From Mycobacterium sp. (GTDB lineage Bacteria > Actinomycetota > Actinomycetes > Mycobacteriales > Mycobacteriaceae), in contig JAOPVI010000397.1 in assembly GCA_025966225.1 (NCBI GenBank), positions 1 through 33,165 on the forward strand: a stretch of DNA of 33,165 nt, given 5' to 3'. The first letter of the stretch is position 1; each line of letters begins with the position of its first letter. Below the pieces are notes generated by a model. That model was not told the origin of the DNA. It saw nothing but the letters and a program-made list of their open reading frames with translations, and ran no database searches. The position numbers and the translations under genes are program-made. This document shows positions 1 through 8,904 of this stretch, in pieces.

Positions 1-89
1 GGACCGGGGAACGGCGAGAAGTGACTTAGGCCAGCCTTCGTAGCGTCGCTCAATCCCTTGATGCAACTATGAGCAGGCATCTAGCATAA

Positions 90-129
90 GTTACCCGCGA
101 GTAACCCGCTTAAGTTACTCATCGGTAGC
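90..129. promoter_or_regulatory. Tandem 16-bp palindromes upstream of etfD (candidate operator)
   Basis: GTTACCCGCGAGTAAC at 90-105 is a 16-bp palindrome with one mismatched pair. GTTACTCATCGGTAGC at 114-129 is a weaker copy of the same box, 24 bp further on. The outer half-sites also form a perfect inverted repeat (GAGTAAC 99-105, GTTACTC 114-120). The size and symmetry suit a dimeric TetR-type repressor. Both boxes end 20 bp before the etfD start, so a bound protein should block transcription. The regulator is not identified. Fatty-acid-responsive control is inferred from the downstream gene. Positions 1-89 show no supported feature. Confidence 0.5.
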
Positions 130-149
130 TTGGATTTGGGAGGCTCGCG

Positions 150-2972
150 GTGGAGACGCACACCCTGGTGTTGGTCACGATGCTCATCGGAGTGATGATG
201 ACCGTCGTCGTGCTGGCTTTCGCCGCCAAGCGGGTGCTATTCCTCACGAACCTCATCCGGTCCGGTCAGAAGACCATCGACGAGGACGCCCGCAAGGACG
301 ACCTCAAGACCCGCATCACCACGCAGCTCACCGAGGTGTTCGGGCAAACCCGACTGTTGCGCTGGTCGATCCCCGGTATCGCCCACTTCTTCACCATGTG
401 GGGCTTCTTCATCCTCGGCTCCGTGTATCTCGAGGCGTTCGGCGTGCTGTTCTACCCGAAGTTCGCGATCCCGTTCGTCGGGCACTGGAACGCGCTCGGG
501 TTCCTGCAGGACTTCTTCGCCCTGGCCGTGTTGCTCGGTATCGCAACGTTTGCCGTCATCCGACTCCGCTCGGAACCCAAGGAGTACGGTCGGGACTCGC
601 GCTTCTACGGCTCGCACACCGGCGGCGCGTGGCTGATCCTGTTCATGATCTTCAACGTCATCTGGACGTACGCGCTCTTCCGCGGCGCGTCGGTCGCGAC
701 GAACAACCTGCCGTACGGCTGGGGCGCGTTCTTCTCGCACGGCATGGGCGCGGCGTTGTCTCCGCTGGGAGCGACCCCCAACGAGATCATCGAGCGGGTC
801 GCGCTGCTGCTGCACATCGGCGTCATGCTCGTCTTCCTGTTGATCGTGTTGCACTCCAAGCACCTTCACATCGGGCTCGCACCGGTGAACGTCACGTTCA
901 AGCGGCTGCCCAACGCCCTTGGCCCGCTGCTGCCCATGGAGTCCCACGGCAAGTACATCGACTTCGAGGATCCCGACGAGGACGCGGTGTTCGGCCGCGG
1001 CAAGATCGAGGACTTCACCTGGAAGGGCTATCTCGACTTCACCACGTGTACCGAGTGTGGCCGCTGCCAGTCGCAGTGCCCGGCCTGGAACACCGGAAAG
1101 CCGTTGTCTCCCAAGCTCGTCATCATGAACCTGCGCGACCACCTGTTCGCCAAGGCGCCATACATCCTGGGTGACAAGGAAACTCCGCTCGAGAACACCC
1201 CAGAGGGTGGCGTCGGCGAGGAGTTGCGCGGCGAGAAGCACTCGGAGGAACACGCGGTCCCCGAGTCCGGCTTCGAACGCATCCTCGGCTCGGGCCCGGA
1301 CCAGGCGCTGCGCCCGCTCGTCGGCACGCTCGAAGAGGGCGGCGTCATCGACCCGGACGTGCTGTGGTCCTGCACCACGTGCGGCGCCTGCGTCGAGCAG
1401 TGTCCAGTGGACATCGAGCACATCGACCACATCGTCGACATGCGCCGCTACCAGGTCATGGTGGCCTCGGAGTTCCCTGGCGAGCTCGGCGTGCTGTTCA
1501 AGAACCTGGAGCAGAAGGGCAACCCCTGGGGCCAGAGCGCCAAGGAGCGCACCACCTGGATCGACGAGGTCGAGTTCGACGTGCCCGTCTACGGCCAGGA
1601 CGTCGACAGCTTCGACGGCTTCGAGTACCTGTTCTGGGTCGGCTGCGCGGGCGCGTTCGAAGACCGCGCCAAGAAGACCACGAAGGCCGTCGCCGAGTTG
1701 CTCGCCGCCGCCGACGTGAAGTTCCTGGTACTCGGCACCGGCGAGACCTGCACCGGCGACTCGGCGAGGCGAGCAGGCAACGAGTTCCTGTTCCAGCAGC
1801 TCGCCGAGCAGAACAAGGCCACCATCGACGGCCTGTTCGAGGGCGTCGAGACCGTCGACCGCAAGATCGTCGTCACCTGCCCGCACTGCTTCAACACGCT
1901 GGGCCGCGAATACACGCAGCTGGGTACCAACTACACGGTGCTGCACCACACTCAGCTGCTGAACCGGCTGGTCCGCGACAAGAAGCTGGTCGCGGTGAGC
2001 CCGATCGGCCAAGACGTGACCTACCACGACCCGTGCTACCTGGGTCGGCACAACAAGGAGTACGCGGCGCCGCGTGAATTGATCGGCGCATCGGGGGCGA
2101 CGCTCACCGAGATGCCGCGTCACGCCGACCGCGGATTGTGCTGCGGCGCAGGCGGTGCGCGGATGTGGATGGAAGAGCACATCGGCAAGCGCGTCAACCA
2201 CGAACGCGTGGAGGAAGCCCTGGACACCGGGGCGTCCAAGATCGCGGTGGCCTGCCCGTTCTGCCGCGTCATGATGACCGACGGCGTCGATGACCGGGCC
2301 GAGGCCATGGGCAAGGAAAAGGCCGAGGTGCTCGACGTCGCCCAGCTGCTGCTCGGCTCGCTCGACAAGTCCACCGTGACGTTGCCGGCCAAGGGCACCG
2401 CCGCCGAGGCGGCAGCCGTGCGGGCCGCCGCCGCGCCTGCGAAGGTCGAGCCTGCACCGCCCGAGGTAGAGGCTGAGCCCGAACCTGCCGAAGCCGAGGC
2501 GCCCGCCGCCAAGACCGAGACTGCCGCGCCCGCAAAGGGACTCGGCATGGCAGCCAAGCGCCCGCCGAAGAAGGGCGCACCCGCCGCCGAAGCAGCGGCG
2601 GCACCTGCCGAGACTGCCGCGCCACCCGTCAAGGGCCTGGGCATGGCAGGCAAGCGCCCGCCCAAGAAGGGCGCACCCGCCCCCGCCCCCGCGGCCTCGG
2701 CAACTGCACCTGCAGCACCTGCCCCGGAGGCCCCCGCCGCACCGCCGGTCGAGGTCAAGGGCCTCGGCCTTGCCGCCAAGCGGCCGCCGAAGAAGGGTGT
2801 CGCGGCCCCGGCTGCACCTGCGCCCGAACCTGAACCCGTTGCGCCGCAACCGGAATCGGAGCCCACGGCGTCCAACGGCCAGTCCGTCGAGCCGGACGAG
2901 CCCGCCGCACCGTCGGTCGAGGTCAAGGGCTTGGGCATCGCGCCAGGCGTGCGCCGCCCGCCGAAGCGGTAA
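150..2972 (+). CDS. etfD: EtfD-type membrane iron-sulfur oxidoreductase (ETF dehydrogenase)
   Basis: This is an orthologue of M. tuberculosis Rv0338c (EtfD), which accepts electrons from the electron-transfer flavoprotein of fatty acyl-CoA oxidation and passes them to the respiratory chain. About five membrane segments occupy roughly residues 1-240 (NarI-like). Two ferredoxin-type clusters follow: C300/C303/C306/C310 and C408/C411/C414/C418. Two cysteine-rich CCG-type domains come next, with CPHCFNTLG, the DPCYLGRHN loop, CCGAGGARM and CPFCRVMM. The GTG start at 150 has a GGGAGG ribosome site at 138-143. At 940 aa it is longer than I recall for the M. tuberculosis protein (about 880) because of an Ala/Pro/Lys-rich tail with four repeats from residue 796. 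aspC follows after 44 nt. Family and role are firm; the tail's function is unknown. Confidence 0.93.
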   Translation: METHTLVLVTMLIGVMMTVVVLAFAAKRVLFLTNLIRSGQKTIDEDARKDDLKTRITTQLTEVFGQTRLLRWSIPGIAHFFTMWGFFILGSVYLEAFGVLFYPKFAIPFVGHWNALGFLQDFFALAVLLGIATFAVIRLRSEPKEYGRDSRFYGSHTGGAWLILFMIFNVIWTYALFRGASVATNNLPYGWGAFFSHGMGAALSPLGATPNEIIERVALLLHIGVMLVFLLIVLHSKHLHIGLAPVNVTFKRLPNALGPLLPMESHGKYIDFEDPDEDAVFGRGKIEDFTWKGYLDFTTCTECGRCQSQCPAWNTGKPLSPKLVIMNLRDHLFAKAPYILGDKETPLENTPEGGVGEELRGEKHSEEHAVPESGFERILGSGPDQALRPLVGTLEEGGVIDPDVLWSCTTCGACVEQCPVDIEHIDHIVDMRRYQVMVASEFPGELGVLFKNLEQKGNPWGQSAKERTTWIDEVEFDVPVYGQDVDSFDGFEYLFWVGCAGAFEDRAKKTTKAVAELLAAADVKFLVLGTGETCTGDSARRAGNEFLFQQLAEQNKATIDGLFEGVETVDRKIVVTCPHCFNTLGREYTQLGTNYTVLHHTQLLNRLVRDKKLVAVSPIGQDVTYHDPCYLGRHNKEYAAPRELIGASGATLTEMPRHADRGLCCGAGGARMWMEEHIGKRVNHERVEEALDTGASKIAVACPFCRVMMTDGVDDRAEAMGKEKAEVLDVAQLLLGSLDKSTVTLPAKGTAAEAAAVRAAAAPAKVEPAPPEVEAEPEPAEAEAPAAKTETAAPAKGLGMAAKRPPKKGAPAAEAAAAPAETAAPPVKGLGMAGKRPPKKGAPAPAPAASATAPAAPAPEAPAAPPVEVKGLGLAAKRPPKKGVAAPAAPAPEPEPVAPQPESEPTASNGQSVEPDEPAAPSVEVKGLGIAPGVRRPPKR
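2535..2969 (+). repeat. Four KGLG...RPPKK repeats in the EtfD tail
   Basis: The last 145 residues of EtfD carry four copies of a short basic motif, starting at K796, K828, K870 and K926. The first is KGLGMAAKRPPKKGAPA; the last, KGLGIAPGVRRPPKR, ends the protein. Ala/Pro/Glu-rich linkers of about 15-40 residues separate them. The tail looks disordered, with basic patches spaced at 32, 42 and 56 residues. Binding to acidic lipid, ETF or nucleic acid is possible, but nothing in the sequence decides this. Confidence 0.85.
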
Positions 2973-3016
2973 CGGACAGTGCCAAATTCAGTGGACAACG
3001 ATGGGACGATGAGCAC

Positions 3017-4279
3017 GTGAGTACGCATCAACTCCCGTGGCAGACCGGGCACCAGCCGCGCCAGCGCACGTTCACGCAGTCGACCAAGCTGCAGGACGTC
3101 CTATACGAAATCCGCGGCCCGGTACACGATCACGCGGCCCGACTGGAGGCCGAAGGGCACCGCATCCTCAAGTTGAACATCGGCAATCCGGCCGCGTTCG
3201 GCTTCGAAGCGCCCGACGTCATCATGCGCGACATGATCCAGGCGTTGCCGTACGCGCAGGGGTACTCCGACTCGAAGGGCATCATCTCCGCTCGCCGGGC
3301 CGTCGTCACGAAATACGAACTCGTAGAAGGGTTCCCGCGCCTCGACGTCGACGACGTCTACCTGGGCAACGGGGTATCCGAGCTGATTACGATGACGCTA
3401 CAGGCGCTGCTCGACAACGGTGACCAGGTGCTGATACCCGCGCCGGACTATCCGCTGTGGACGGCGTCGACGGCGTTGGCGGGCGGCACCCCCGTGCACT
3501 ACCTCTGCGAAGAGACGCAAGGCTGGATGCCCGACATCGCGGACCTCGAATCGAAGATCACCGAACGCACCAAGGCGCTCGTCGTGATCAACCCCAACAA
3601 CCCGACCGGCGCGGTGTACAGCCGCCAGAACCTCGAGCAGATTGCCGAACTCGCCCGCAAGCACCAACTGCTGATCCTCGCCGACGAGATCTACGACAAG
3701 ATCCTGTACGACGAGGCCGAGCACATCGCGATGGCCTCGGTCGCCCCCGATCAGCTGTGCCTGACGTTCAACGGGCTATCCAAGGCCTACCGCGTGGCGG
3801 GCTACCGTTCGGGCTGGCTGGCCATCACCGGGCCCAAGGAGCACGCAGCCAGCTTCCTCGAGGGCATCAACCTGCTGTCGAACATGCGACTGTGCCCCAA
3901 CGTGCCCGCGCAGTACGCCATTCAAGTGGCGCTCGGCGGCCACCAGAGCATCGAGGATCTGGTGCTGCCCGGTGGTCGACTGCTCGAGCAGCGCGACGTG
4001 GCGTGGGACAAGCTCAACGAGATCCCCGGAGTGTCGTGCGTGAAGCCCAAAGGTGCGCTCTACGCATTCCCCCGGCTCGATCCCGAGGTCCACGACATCC
4101 GCGACGACGAGCAACTCGTGCTCGACCTACTACTGCAGGAAAAGATCCTGGTGGTACAGGGCACCGGCTTCAATTGGCCCGCACCCGATCACCTGCGCAT
4201 CGTTACGCTGCCGTGGGCCCGCGACCTGACCCATGCGATCGACCGGCTCGGCAACTTCCTGGCCAGCTACCAGCAGTAG
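3017..4279 (+). CDS. aspC: Class I/II PLP-dependent aminotransferase (AspC/AlaA-like)
   Basis: This is a fold-type I aminotransferase of 420 aa, matching Rv0337c, which is annotated as aspartate aminotransferase; the family also includes the alanine-forming E. coli AlaA. The PLP lysine is K256 in the block SKAYRVAGYRSGW. Other family blocks are NPNNPTGAVYS (cofactor and phosphate contacts) and ADEIYDKILYD. The C-terminal domain includes GTGFNWPAPDHLRIVTLP, which carries the substrate-carboxylate Arg. Translation starts at GTG 3017; the nearby ATG at 3009 is followed by a stop after two codons. The gene lies 44 nt behind etfD and 30 nt before the YibE/F gene, so the three are probably co-transcribed. 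Substrate preference (Asp or Ala) cannot be settled from sequence. Confidence 0.9.
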   Translation: MSTHQLPWQTGHQPRQRTFTQSTKLQDVLYEIRGPVHDHAARLEAEGHRILKLNIGNPAAFGFEAPDVIMRDMIQALPYAQGYSDSKGIISARRAVVTKYELVEGFPRLDVDDVYLGNGVSELITMTLQALLDNGDQVLIPAPDYPLWTASTALAGGTPVHYLCEETQGWMPDIADLESKITERTKALVVINPNNPTGAVYSRQNLEQIAELARKHQLLILADEIYDKILYDEAEHIAMASVAPDQLCLTFNGLSKAYRVAGYRSGWLAITGPKEHAASFLEGINLLSNMRLCPNVPAQYAIQVALGGHQSIEDLVLPGGRLLEQRDVAWDKLNEIPGVSCVKPKGALYAFPRLDPEVHDIRDDEQLVLDLLLQEKILVVQGTGFNWPAPDHLRIVTLPWARDLTHAIDRLGNFLASYQQ

Positions 4280-4309
4280 TCGGCCAGCCGGCCCCTCTAC
4301 CCTGACCGG

Positions 4310-5554
4310 GTGGCGCATTCGCATTCGCACTCCCAAGCCTCCGGGCCCGCGCCGTTGGGTCCGTTGGCTGCCAAGATCGTCGTCGGCCTGCTGGTCGCGA
4401 TCGGAGTTGCGGTCATCGCCGGGATGGCGCTGCTCTGGCCGAACCACCAGCGCGTCGACATCCCGCTGCCGTTCCAGAACGGCGCTGGTGGGGCCGTCAC
4501 CACCGAGTCCGGTCACGTGCTGTCCAGTTCCTCCGCGCCATGCGGTAGTCCATCGGCGGGCGGCGTGCTGACGTCCGCGCCCGTCGGGGCGCCTGCGGGC
4601 AACGGTGAGTGCGTGCAGTCGCTAGTGCAGATCGACTCGGGACCCAACAAGGGCGCCAACACGCTGTTGGAGTTCAGTGGCGGCCCCGGCCAGCCGAGCC
4701 TCGCCGTCGGCGACGACATCCGGGTGAGCAGGCAGGTCGATCAGAACGGCACGACGTCGTACGCGTTCTTCGACTTCGAGCGGAGCTGGCCGCTTGGCCT
4801 ACTCGCGGCCACGTTCGCGGTCGTGATCGTCGCCGTGGCGCGCTGGCGTGGGCTGCGCGCGATCGTCGGGATCGTGGTGGCGTTCGGGGTGCTGATGCTG
4901 TTCCTGTTGCCCGCGCTGCGCGACGGCGCGCCAGCGATTCCCGTTGCGCTGGTGGCATCGGGGGCCATCCTGTATGCCGTCATCTACTTGGCGCACGGGG
5001 TGAGCCTGCGCACCAGCGCCGCCCTGCTCGGCACGTTGTCGGCGTTGCTGCTTGCGGCCGTATTGTCTTGGGCAGCGATCGAACTGGTGCATCTCACCGG
5101 GCTGTCCGAGGATCAGAACAACGAGGTAGCTGCCTACATGGGCAGCGTGTCGATCACCGGCCTGCTGCTGGCCGGCTTCATCATCGGTTCGCTCGGCGTG
5201 CTCAACGACGTGACGGTTACGCAGGCCTCGACGGCGTTCGAACTCGCCGAGCACGGCGCGAGCCGCCGGAACATCTTCCTCGGGGCGATGCGGGTCGGCC
5301 GCGACCACATCGCCAGCACCGTGTACACCCTCGTGCTGGCGTACGCGGGTAGTGCGCTGCCGCTGTTGCTGCTCTTCAGCGTCGCGAACCGGTCGCTTGG
5401 CGACGTGTTGACCAGCGAGAGCGTGGCCATCGAGATCTCCAGGTCCGCGGTCGGCGGTATCGCGCTGGCGTTGTCCGTTCCGCTGACGACGGGCATTGCC
5501 GCCGTGCTGGCCACGCCCGCTGCTGCCGGGGCGCAGGAGCCGCGTCGAACGTGA
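4310..5554 (+). CDS. YibE/F family multi-pass membrane protein
   Basis: This is a 414-residue membrane protein of the YibE/F family, whose biochemical role is not established. The N-terminus is His-rich (HSHSHS, residues 3-8). One membrane segment follows at about 20-43, then an extracytoplasmic domain to about residue 150 with two cysteines that could form a disulfide. About seven more membrane segments end near residue 405. Family blocks include YLAHGVSLRTSAALLGT and GSLGVLNDVTVTQASTAFEL. The GTG start at 4310 has no clear ribosome site; the short gap behind aspC suggests read-through or coupling. The His-rich start hints at metal binding, but that is only a guess. Confidence 0.82.
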   Translation: MAHSHSHSQASGPAPLGPLAAKIVVGLLVAIGVAVIAGMALLWPNHQRVDIPLPFQNGAGGAVTTESGHVLSSSSAPCGSPSAGGVLTSAPVGAPAGNGECVQSLVQIDSGPNKGANTLLEFSGGPGQPSLAVGDDIRVSRQVDQNGTTSYAFFDFERSWPLGLLAATFAVVIVAVARWRGLRAIVGIVVAFGVLMLFLLPALRDGAPAIPVALVASGAILYAVIYLAHGVSLRTSAALLGTLSALLLAAVLSWAAIELVHLTGLSEDQNNEVAAYMGSVSITGLLLAGFIIGSLGVLNDVTVTQASTAFELAEHGASRRNIFLGAMRVGRDHIASTVYTLVLAYAGSALPLLLLFSVANRSLGDVLTSESVAIEISRSAVGGIALALSVPLTTGIAAVLATPAAAGAQEPRRT

Positions 5555-5559
5555 CGTGG

Positions 5560-5587
5560 TGGCGAGCTGCGAGCGGATTTCTCGCCA
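5560..5587. terminator. Candidate hairpin between convergent genes
   Basis: TGGCGAG (5560-5566) and CTCGCCA (5581-5587) form a perfect 7-bp stem with a 14-nt loop in the 52-bp gap between the convergent YibE/F and rmlA genes. There is no T-tract on either side. It may act as a weak bidirectional terminator, as is common in mycobacteria. Confidence 0.35.
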
Positions 5588-5606
5588 TGGGCGCACGCTC
5601 GGCGCG

Positions 5607-6470
5607 CTAGCGCTCCAGTAGCTCGAGCAGATACGTGCCGTAGCCCGACTTGAGCAGCGTTTTGGCGCGGACGGCCAGCTGGTCGTCGTCGATGAAGCCG
5701 ACGCGCCACGCCACCTCCTCGGGTGAGCTGATCTTCAGACCTTGGCGCCGTTCGACGGTGCGGACGTAGTCGCTGGCGTCGAGCAGCGAGTCGAATGTGC
5801 CGGTGTCCAGCCACGCGGTGCCGCGGGCCATCACTTCCACCGAGAGCCTGCCCGCTTCCAGGTAGCGCTGGTTGACCTCGGTGATCTCGTACTCGCCGCG
5901 CGGCGATTTTTGAAGCGATCGCGCTATTTCGATGACGTCGTTGTCGTAGAAGTACAGCCCGGGCACCGCGTATTGCGACTTCGGTTTGGCCGGCTTCTCC
6001 TCTAGCGAAAGGGCGGTGCCGTCGGCGTCGAACTCCACCACCCCGTAGGCCGAGGGATTGGCCACCCAGTACGCGAAAATTGCTCCACCGCTTACATTTC
6101 CGAAGCGACTGAGGCTGGTCCCGAATCCCGGGCCATAGAAGATGTTGTCGCCCAACACCAATGCGACCGTGTCGGTCCCGATGTGGTTGGCTCCGATGAC
6201 GAAGGCCTGAGCCAACCCGTTCGGCTGATCCTGCACCGCATAGCTGAGGTCGACTCCGAAATCGGAACCGTCGCCGAGCAATCGGTGAAAGGCGGGCGCA
6301 TCATCTGCGGTGGTGATGATCTGGATGTCGCGGATGCCCGCCATGATCAGCGTGGACAGCGGGTAGTAGATCATCGGCTTGTCGTACACCGGAAGCAGCT
6401 GCTTGCTGACGCCCATGGTGATCGGGTACAGCCGCGTGCCAGATCCACCGGCCAGGATGATTCCCCGCAT
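5607..6470 (-). CDS. rmlA: Glucose-1-phosphate thymidylyltransferase RmlA
   Basis: This enzyme joins glucose 1-phosphate and dTTP to give dTDP-glucose, the first step towards dTDP-rhamnose, which links arabinogalactan to peptidoglycan in mycobacteria. The 287-residue length is normal. The nucleotide-binding signature GGSGTRLYP with K23 lies at residues 8-23. The metal-binding block [10 protein letters not shown], the sugar-contact segment SAYGVVEFD and EEKPAKPKS all fit the family. It is probably the last gene of the minus-strand run: its ATG lies 9 nt after the stop of the isomerase-family gene. It corresponds to Rv0334. No truncation or altered active-site residue is seen. Confidence 0.95.
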   Translation of the reverse strand: MRGIILAGGSGTRLYPITMGVSKQLLPVYDKPMIYYPLSTLIMAGIRDIQIITTADDAPAFHRLLGDGSDFGVDLSYAVQDQPNGLAQAFVIGANHIGTDTVALVLGDNIFYGPGFGTSLSRFGNVSGGAIFAYWVANPSAYGVVEFDADGTALSLEEKPAKPKSQYAVPGLYFYDNDVIEIARSLQKSPRGEYEITEVNQRYLEAGRLSVEVMARGTAWLDTGTFDSLLDASDYVRTVERRQGLKISSPEEVAWRVGFIDDDQLAVRAKTLLKSGYGTYLLELLER

Positions 6471-6479
6471 GGCTAGACC

Positions 6480-7229
6480 CTAGAACGGCGTGCGGCTCAG
6501 CCAGCCGTCCCACACCGCGGCATCGCCGAAGACCTCCAGTCCGGCCTCTGCCGACGTCTTGCGACGCGTGACGGCCAGCAGCAGGTTCGTCGCACTGCCC
6601 CGCACTGCGGCCTCACCCTTCGTGTGGTCGTGCGACCAGTTGAGGCCGTCCTCGTCGTTGGTGATGGTCCACTCCCCCGTCGGGCCGAGCCCGTCGTCGG
6701 TGGCGTGCAGGTGCAGCGCCAGCCCGCGGGCCAGCGGTGGCGAGTGCAGGTCGGCCTGCATCGTGTTGATGTTGATCCACTCGCTGACGCCGTCGGCGGC
6801 CAGTTCGGGGTCGATGGTGAACTCATCGCCGAGCGCCAGCACCGCGTCGGCCCGATGGACCGTGGCCTCGTGCAGCCTGCGGCGAATCCACCAGCCTGCC
6901 GGCTTGGGTCCGGTGAACGTCCACACCCGCATTTCCGGGCCCACGTGATCGAGGGCATCGAAGACCGCCTGGACGCCGTCATTGAGCCAGCCGATCGCCG
7001 CGTCCGGGTCCTCCGGTGGTTTCCCGTCGCGCACCTGGCGGGGATCGAGCGGTTCGAGCATGCGATTCGCGATGATCTGCGCACTCCACCGGTTGCCGCG
7101 GCCGACGTGCTTGAACAGTTGATTGAGCGTCCAGCCAGGGCAGGTCGGCACCGGTGTCGACGGGTCGGCACCGCGGATGACCTCGCCGAAGGCCTTGGTC
7201 TCCTCGATCAGCGCCGTTCGGAAGTCCAC
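6480..7229 (-). CDS. Maleylpyruvate isomerase/DinB-like family protein, mycothiol-dependent type
   Basis: This 249-residue protein belongs to the mycothiol-dependent maleylpyruvate isomerase-like family (DinB fold). The expected metal ligands are present: H41 after the PGWTLNQLFKH segment, and E121 and H125 in HEATVHRADA. The family's known member opens or isomerises ring-cleavage products using mycothiol; most mycobacterial paralogues have no known substrate. The start is GTG 7229, one nucleotide after the TAG of the P450 gene. The frame stays open upstream, but that part lies inside the P450 gene and is composed of Arg-rich shadow sequence. Tight coupling to the P450 suggests both act on the same small molecule; that is inference. 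Confidence 0.82.
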   Translation of the reverse strand: MDFRTALIEETKAFGEVIRGADPSTPVPTCPGWTLNQLFKHVGRGNRWSAQIIANRMLEPLDPRQVRDGKPPEDPDAAIGWLNDGVQAVFDALDHVGPEMRVWTFTGPKPAGWWIRRRLHEATVHRADAVLALGDEFTIDPELAADGVSEWININTMQADLHSPPLARGLALHLHATDDGLGPTGEWTITNDEDGLNWSHDHTKGEAAVRGSATNLLLAVTRRKTSAEAGLEVFGDAAVWDGWLSRTPF

Positions 7230-7230
7230 C

Positions 7231-8553
7231 CTACGAACGTACCGCTGCGCGCGCCTCCCCGAGCCTGATCGGGAGCGACGACCAACCCCGCAACACGCGG
7301 GTATCGCAGCGGCTCCCGGCGCCCGCCAACTGCGCGGCCGGGTAGCGCTCGAAGAACGTCCGCAGCCCCACCTCACCCTCGGCACGGGCCAACGCCGCAC
7401 CCAGGCAGAAGTGCCTGCCGCCGGAGAACGACAGGTGCTTGCCCGCGTTGTCGCGGGTGATGTCGAAGCGATGCGGGTCGACGAAGACCTCGGGGTCCCG
7501 ATTGGCCCCGGCGAGGTACAGGATGACGAGCTCGCCGGCCTTGACGTCGCGGCCGGCGACCTCCGTGTCGACGATCGCCGCGCGTGCGCTCAGCTGCACC
7601 GGCGACTCCAGTCGCAGGATCTCTTCGACGGCGCCTGGCCACAATTCGGGTTGCTCGAGCAGCTTGGCGAGCTGGTCGGGATGCTCGACCAGGATGCGGA
7701 TCCCGCTGCCGAGCAGGTTCACCGTCGTCTCGAAACCCGCGGCGAGCACGAGGCCGGCAGTGGCGCGCAGTTCCGTGTCGTTCAGTCGGGCGCCGCCCTC
7801 ACTGGACGCAATGAGTTGGCTCATCAAGTCGTCGCCAGGGTTGCGGCGCAGACGTTGGATGTGGTCGGCCAGCCAGGTGTTGAAGCCTTCCAGACCGTGC
7901 TCGACGCGCAGGTACTGCGGCCACGACAGCCCGACGTCGAGGCTGGGCGCGGCGAGCTCGCCGAATTCTAGGATGCGCGGCCGCTCGACGTCCGGCACGC
8001 CGAGGATGTCGCCGATGACCGTGACCGGCAGTTGCGAGCAGTACTGCTCGACGACGTCGACTGCGACACCGTCGGTGCCAGCACCCAATCCGTCGATCAG
8101 CGCCGCCGCAGCCTGCTCCACCCGTACCCGCAGTGCCGCAACGGCTCTGGTGGTGAACACCGACGACACCGTCTTCCGGTAGCGCGTGTGCTCGGGTGGC
8201 TCGACGGACAGCAGTGACGGCGGCAGCAGCGGATGCAGCCTGCCCTTGACCATGGTCTTGTCCTCGAGCCAGCGCAGCGGCTTCGGCAACGAGTTGCCAA
8301 TGGACGTCGCGGCGAAGTCGTCGGACCGCAACAACTGGTGGGCGACCGCGTAGTCGGTGGTCAACCAGGCCGCGCGACCGGGGACCAGCCGTCCCTTGGT
8401 GCGGAGTTCGTCGGCGAACCCTCCCGGATCGACTCTTACCGCCGGATCGGCGATCAGCCTGCCCTGCATGTCGCCGCGCTTGGCGCCGAGTGCCGACATC
8501 CCGCCGACGAAGCCGTGCAGGGCTAACCAGTTCGTGCGTTGGCGCAGCGTCAT
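7231..8553 (-). CDS. cyp140: Cytochrome P450, CYP140-like
   Basis: This is a soluble bacterial P450 of 440 aa, close along its length to my memory of M. tuberculosis CYP140A1 (Rv1880c), including the N-terminal segment RGDMQGRLIADPAV. Haem binding is shown by FSGGRHFCLGAALAR with ligand C383. The I-helix has the oxygen-activating AGFETT block, and the K-helix EEILRLESP supplies ExxR. The start ATG overlaps the stop of the DUF1330-like gene by 4 nt (ATGA), and its stop lies 1 nt before the next start, so the three products are translationally coupled. No ferredoxin or reductase is adjacent. The substrate is unknown. Family assignment is secure; the subfamily name is from recall and needs an identity calculation. 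Confidence 0.9.
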   Translation of the reverse strand: MTLRQRTNWLALHGFVGGMSALGAKRGDMQGRLIADPAVRVDPGGFADELRTKGRLVPGRAAWLTTDYAVAHQLLRSDDFAATSIGNSLPKPLRWLEDKTMVKGRLHPLLPPSLLSVEPPEHTRYRKTVSSVFTTRAVAALRVRVEQAAAALIDGLGAGTDGVAVDVVEQYCSQLPVTVIGDILGVPDVERPRILEFGELAAPSLDVGLSWPQYLRVEHGLEGFNTWLADHIQRLRRNPGDDLMSQLIASSEGGARLNDTELRATAGLVLAAGFETTVNLLGSGIRILVEHPDQLAKLLEQPELWPGAVEEILRLESPVQLSARAAIVDTEVAGRDVKAGELVILYLAGANRDPEVFVDPHRFDITRDNAGKHLSFSGGRHFCLGAALARAEGEVGLRTFFERYPAAQLAGAGSRCDTRVLRGWSSLPIRLGEARAAVRS

Positions 8554-8876
8554 GACTCGAGCTTAAGCACGGGTCGCAGATCGTCCAACCGGTCGAACAG
8601 TTGCCAGATGTAGGCCGAGGTCCCGTCCTCGCGATGCGCGTGGAGATCCGCGAGGGTGGGGTCGTCGCAGTACCCGTCGAAGGCGTCCTTGTCGGGCCAC
8701 TCGACCAGGATCAGCACCTGGCGGCCCGCGACCTCACCGAGCACGTTCTCGCGGAACTTGCCGAGCGCGACCACGTTGCCGCCGTACCTGGCGACTTCGG
8801 CGACCGATCGTTTCGAGTAGGCCAGGTACTCGTCGCGGTCCGCGACGTCGAAGAGGTTCAGGGCGTAGACGGTCAT
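8550..8876 (-). CDS. Small DUF1330-like dimeric alpha/beta-barrel protein
   Basis: This 108-residue protein reads MTVYALNLFDVADRDEYLAYS at its start and has the pattern of DUF1330/EthD-like ferredoxin folds: a beta strand, a helix carrying YSKRSVAEVARYGG, then strands around VLILVEWPDKDAFDGY. Such proteins are small homodimers; a few bind or convert small molecules, but most have no known function. It lies 28 nt behind the giant regulator gene and overlaps the P450 start by 4 nt, so it probably serves the same pathway. It is only distantly similar to the DUF1330-like protein at 25607-25912. No catalytic residue can be assigned. Confidence 0.78.
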   Translation of the reverse strand: MTVYALNLFDVADRDEYLAYSKRSVAEVARYGGNVVALGKFRENVLGEVAGRQVLILVEWPDKDAFDGYCDDPTLADLHAHREDGTSAYIWQLFDRLDDLRPVLKLES

Positions 8877-8904
8877 GGCCCCACGCTACGACGCGACGGC
8901 TCCG

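Noticed and set aside
237-2849. An 870-codon open frame antisense to etfD
   Set aside because: It lies wholly opposite a well-supported gene, is Arg/Gly-rich with no domain, and is explained by high GC at third positions.
7230-7400. Upstream extension of the isomerase-family gene to 7400
   Set aside because: It overlaps the P450 coding sequence with Arg-rich residues; GTG 7229 one base after the P450 stop fits the family N-terminus.
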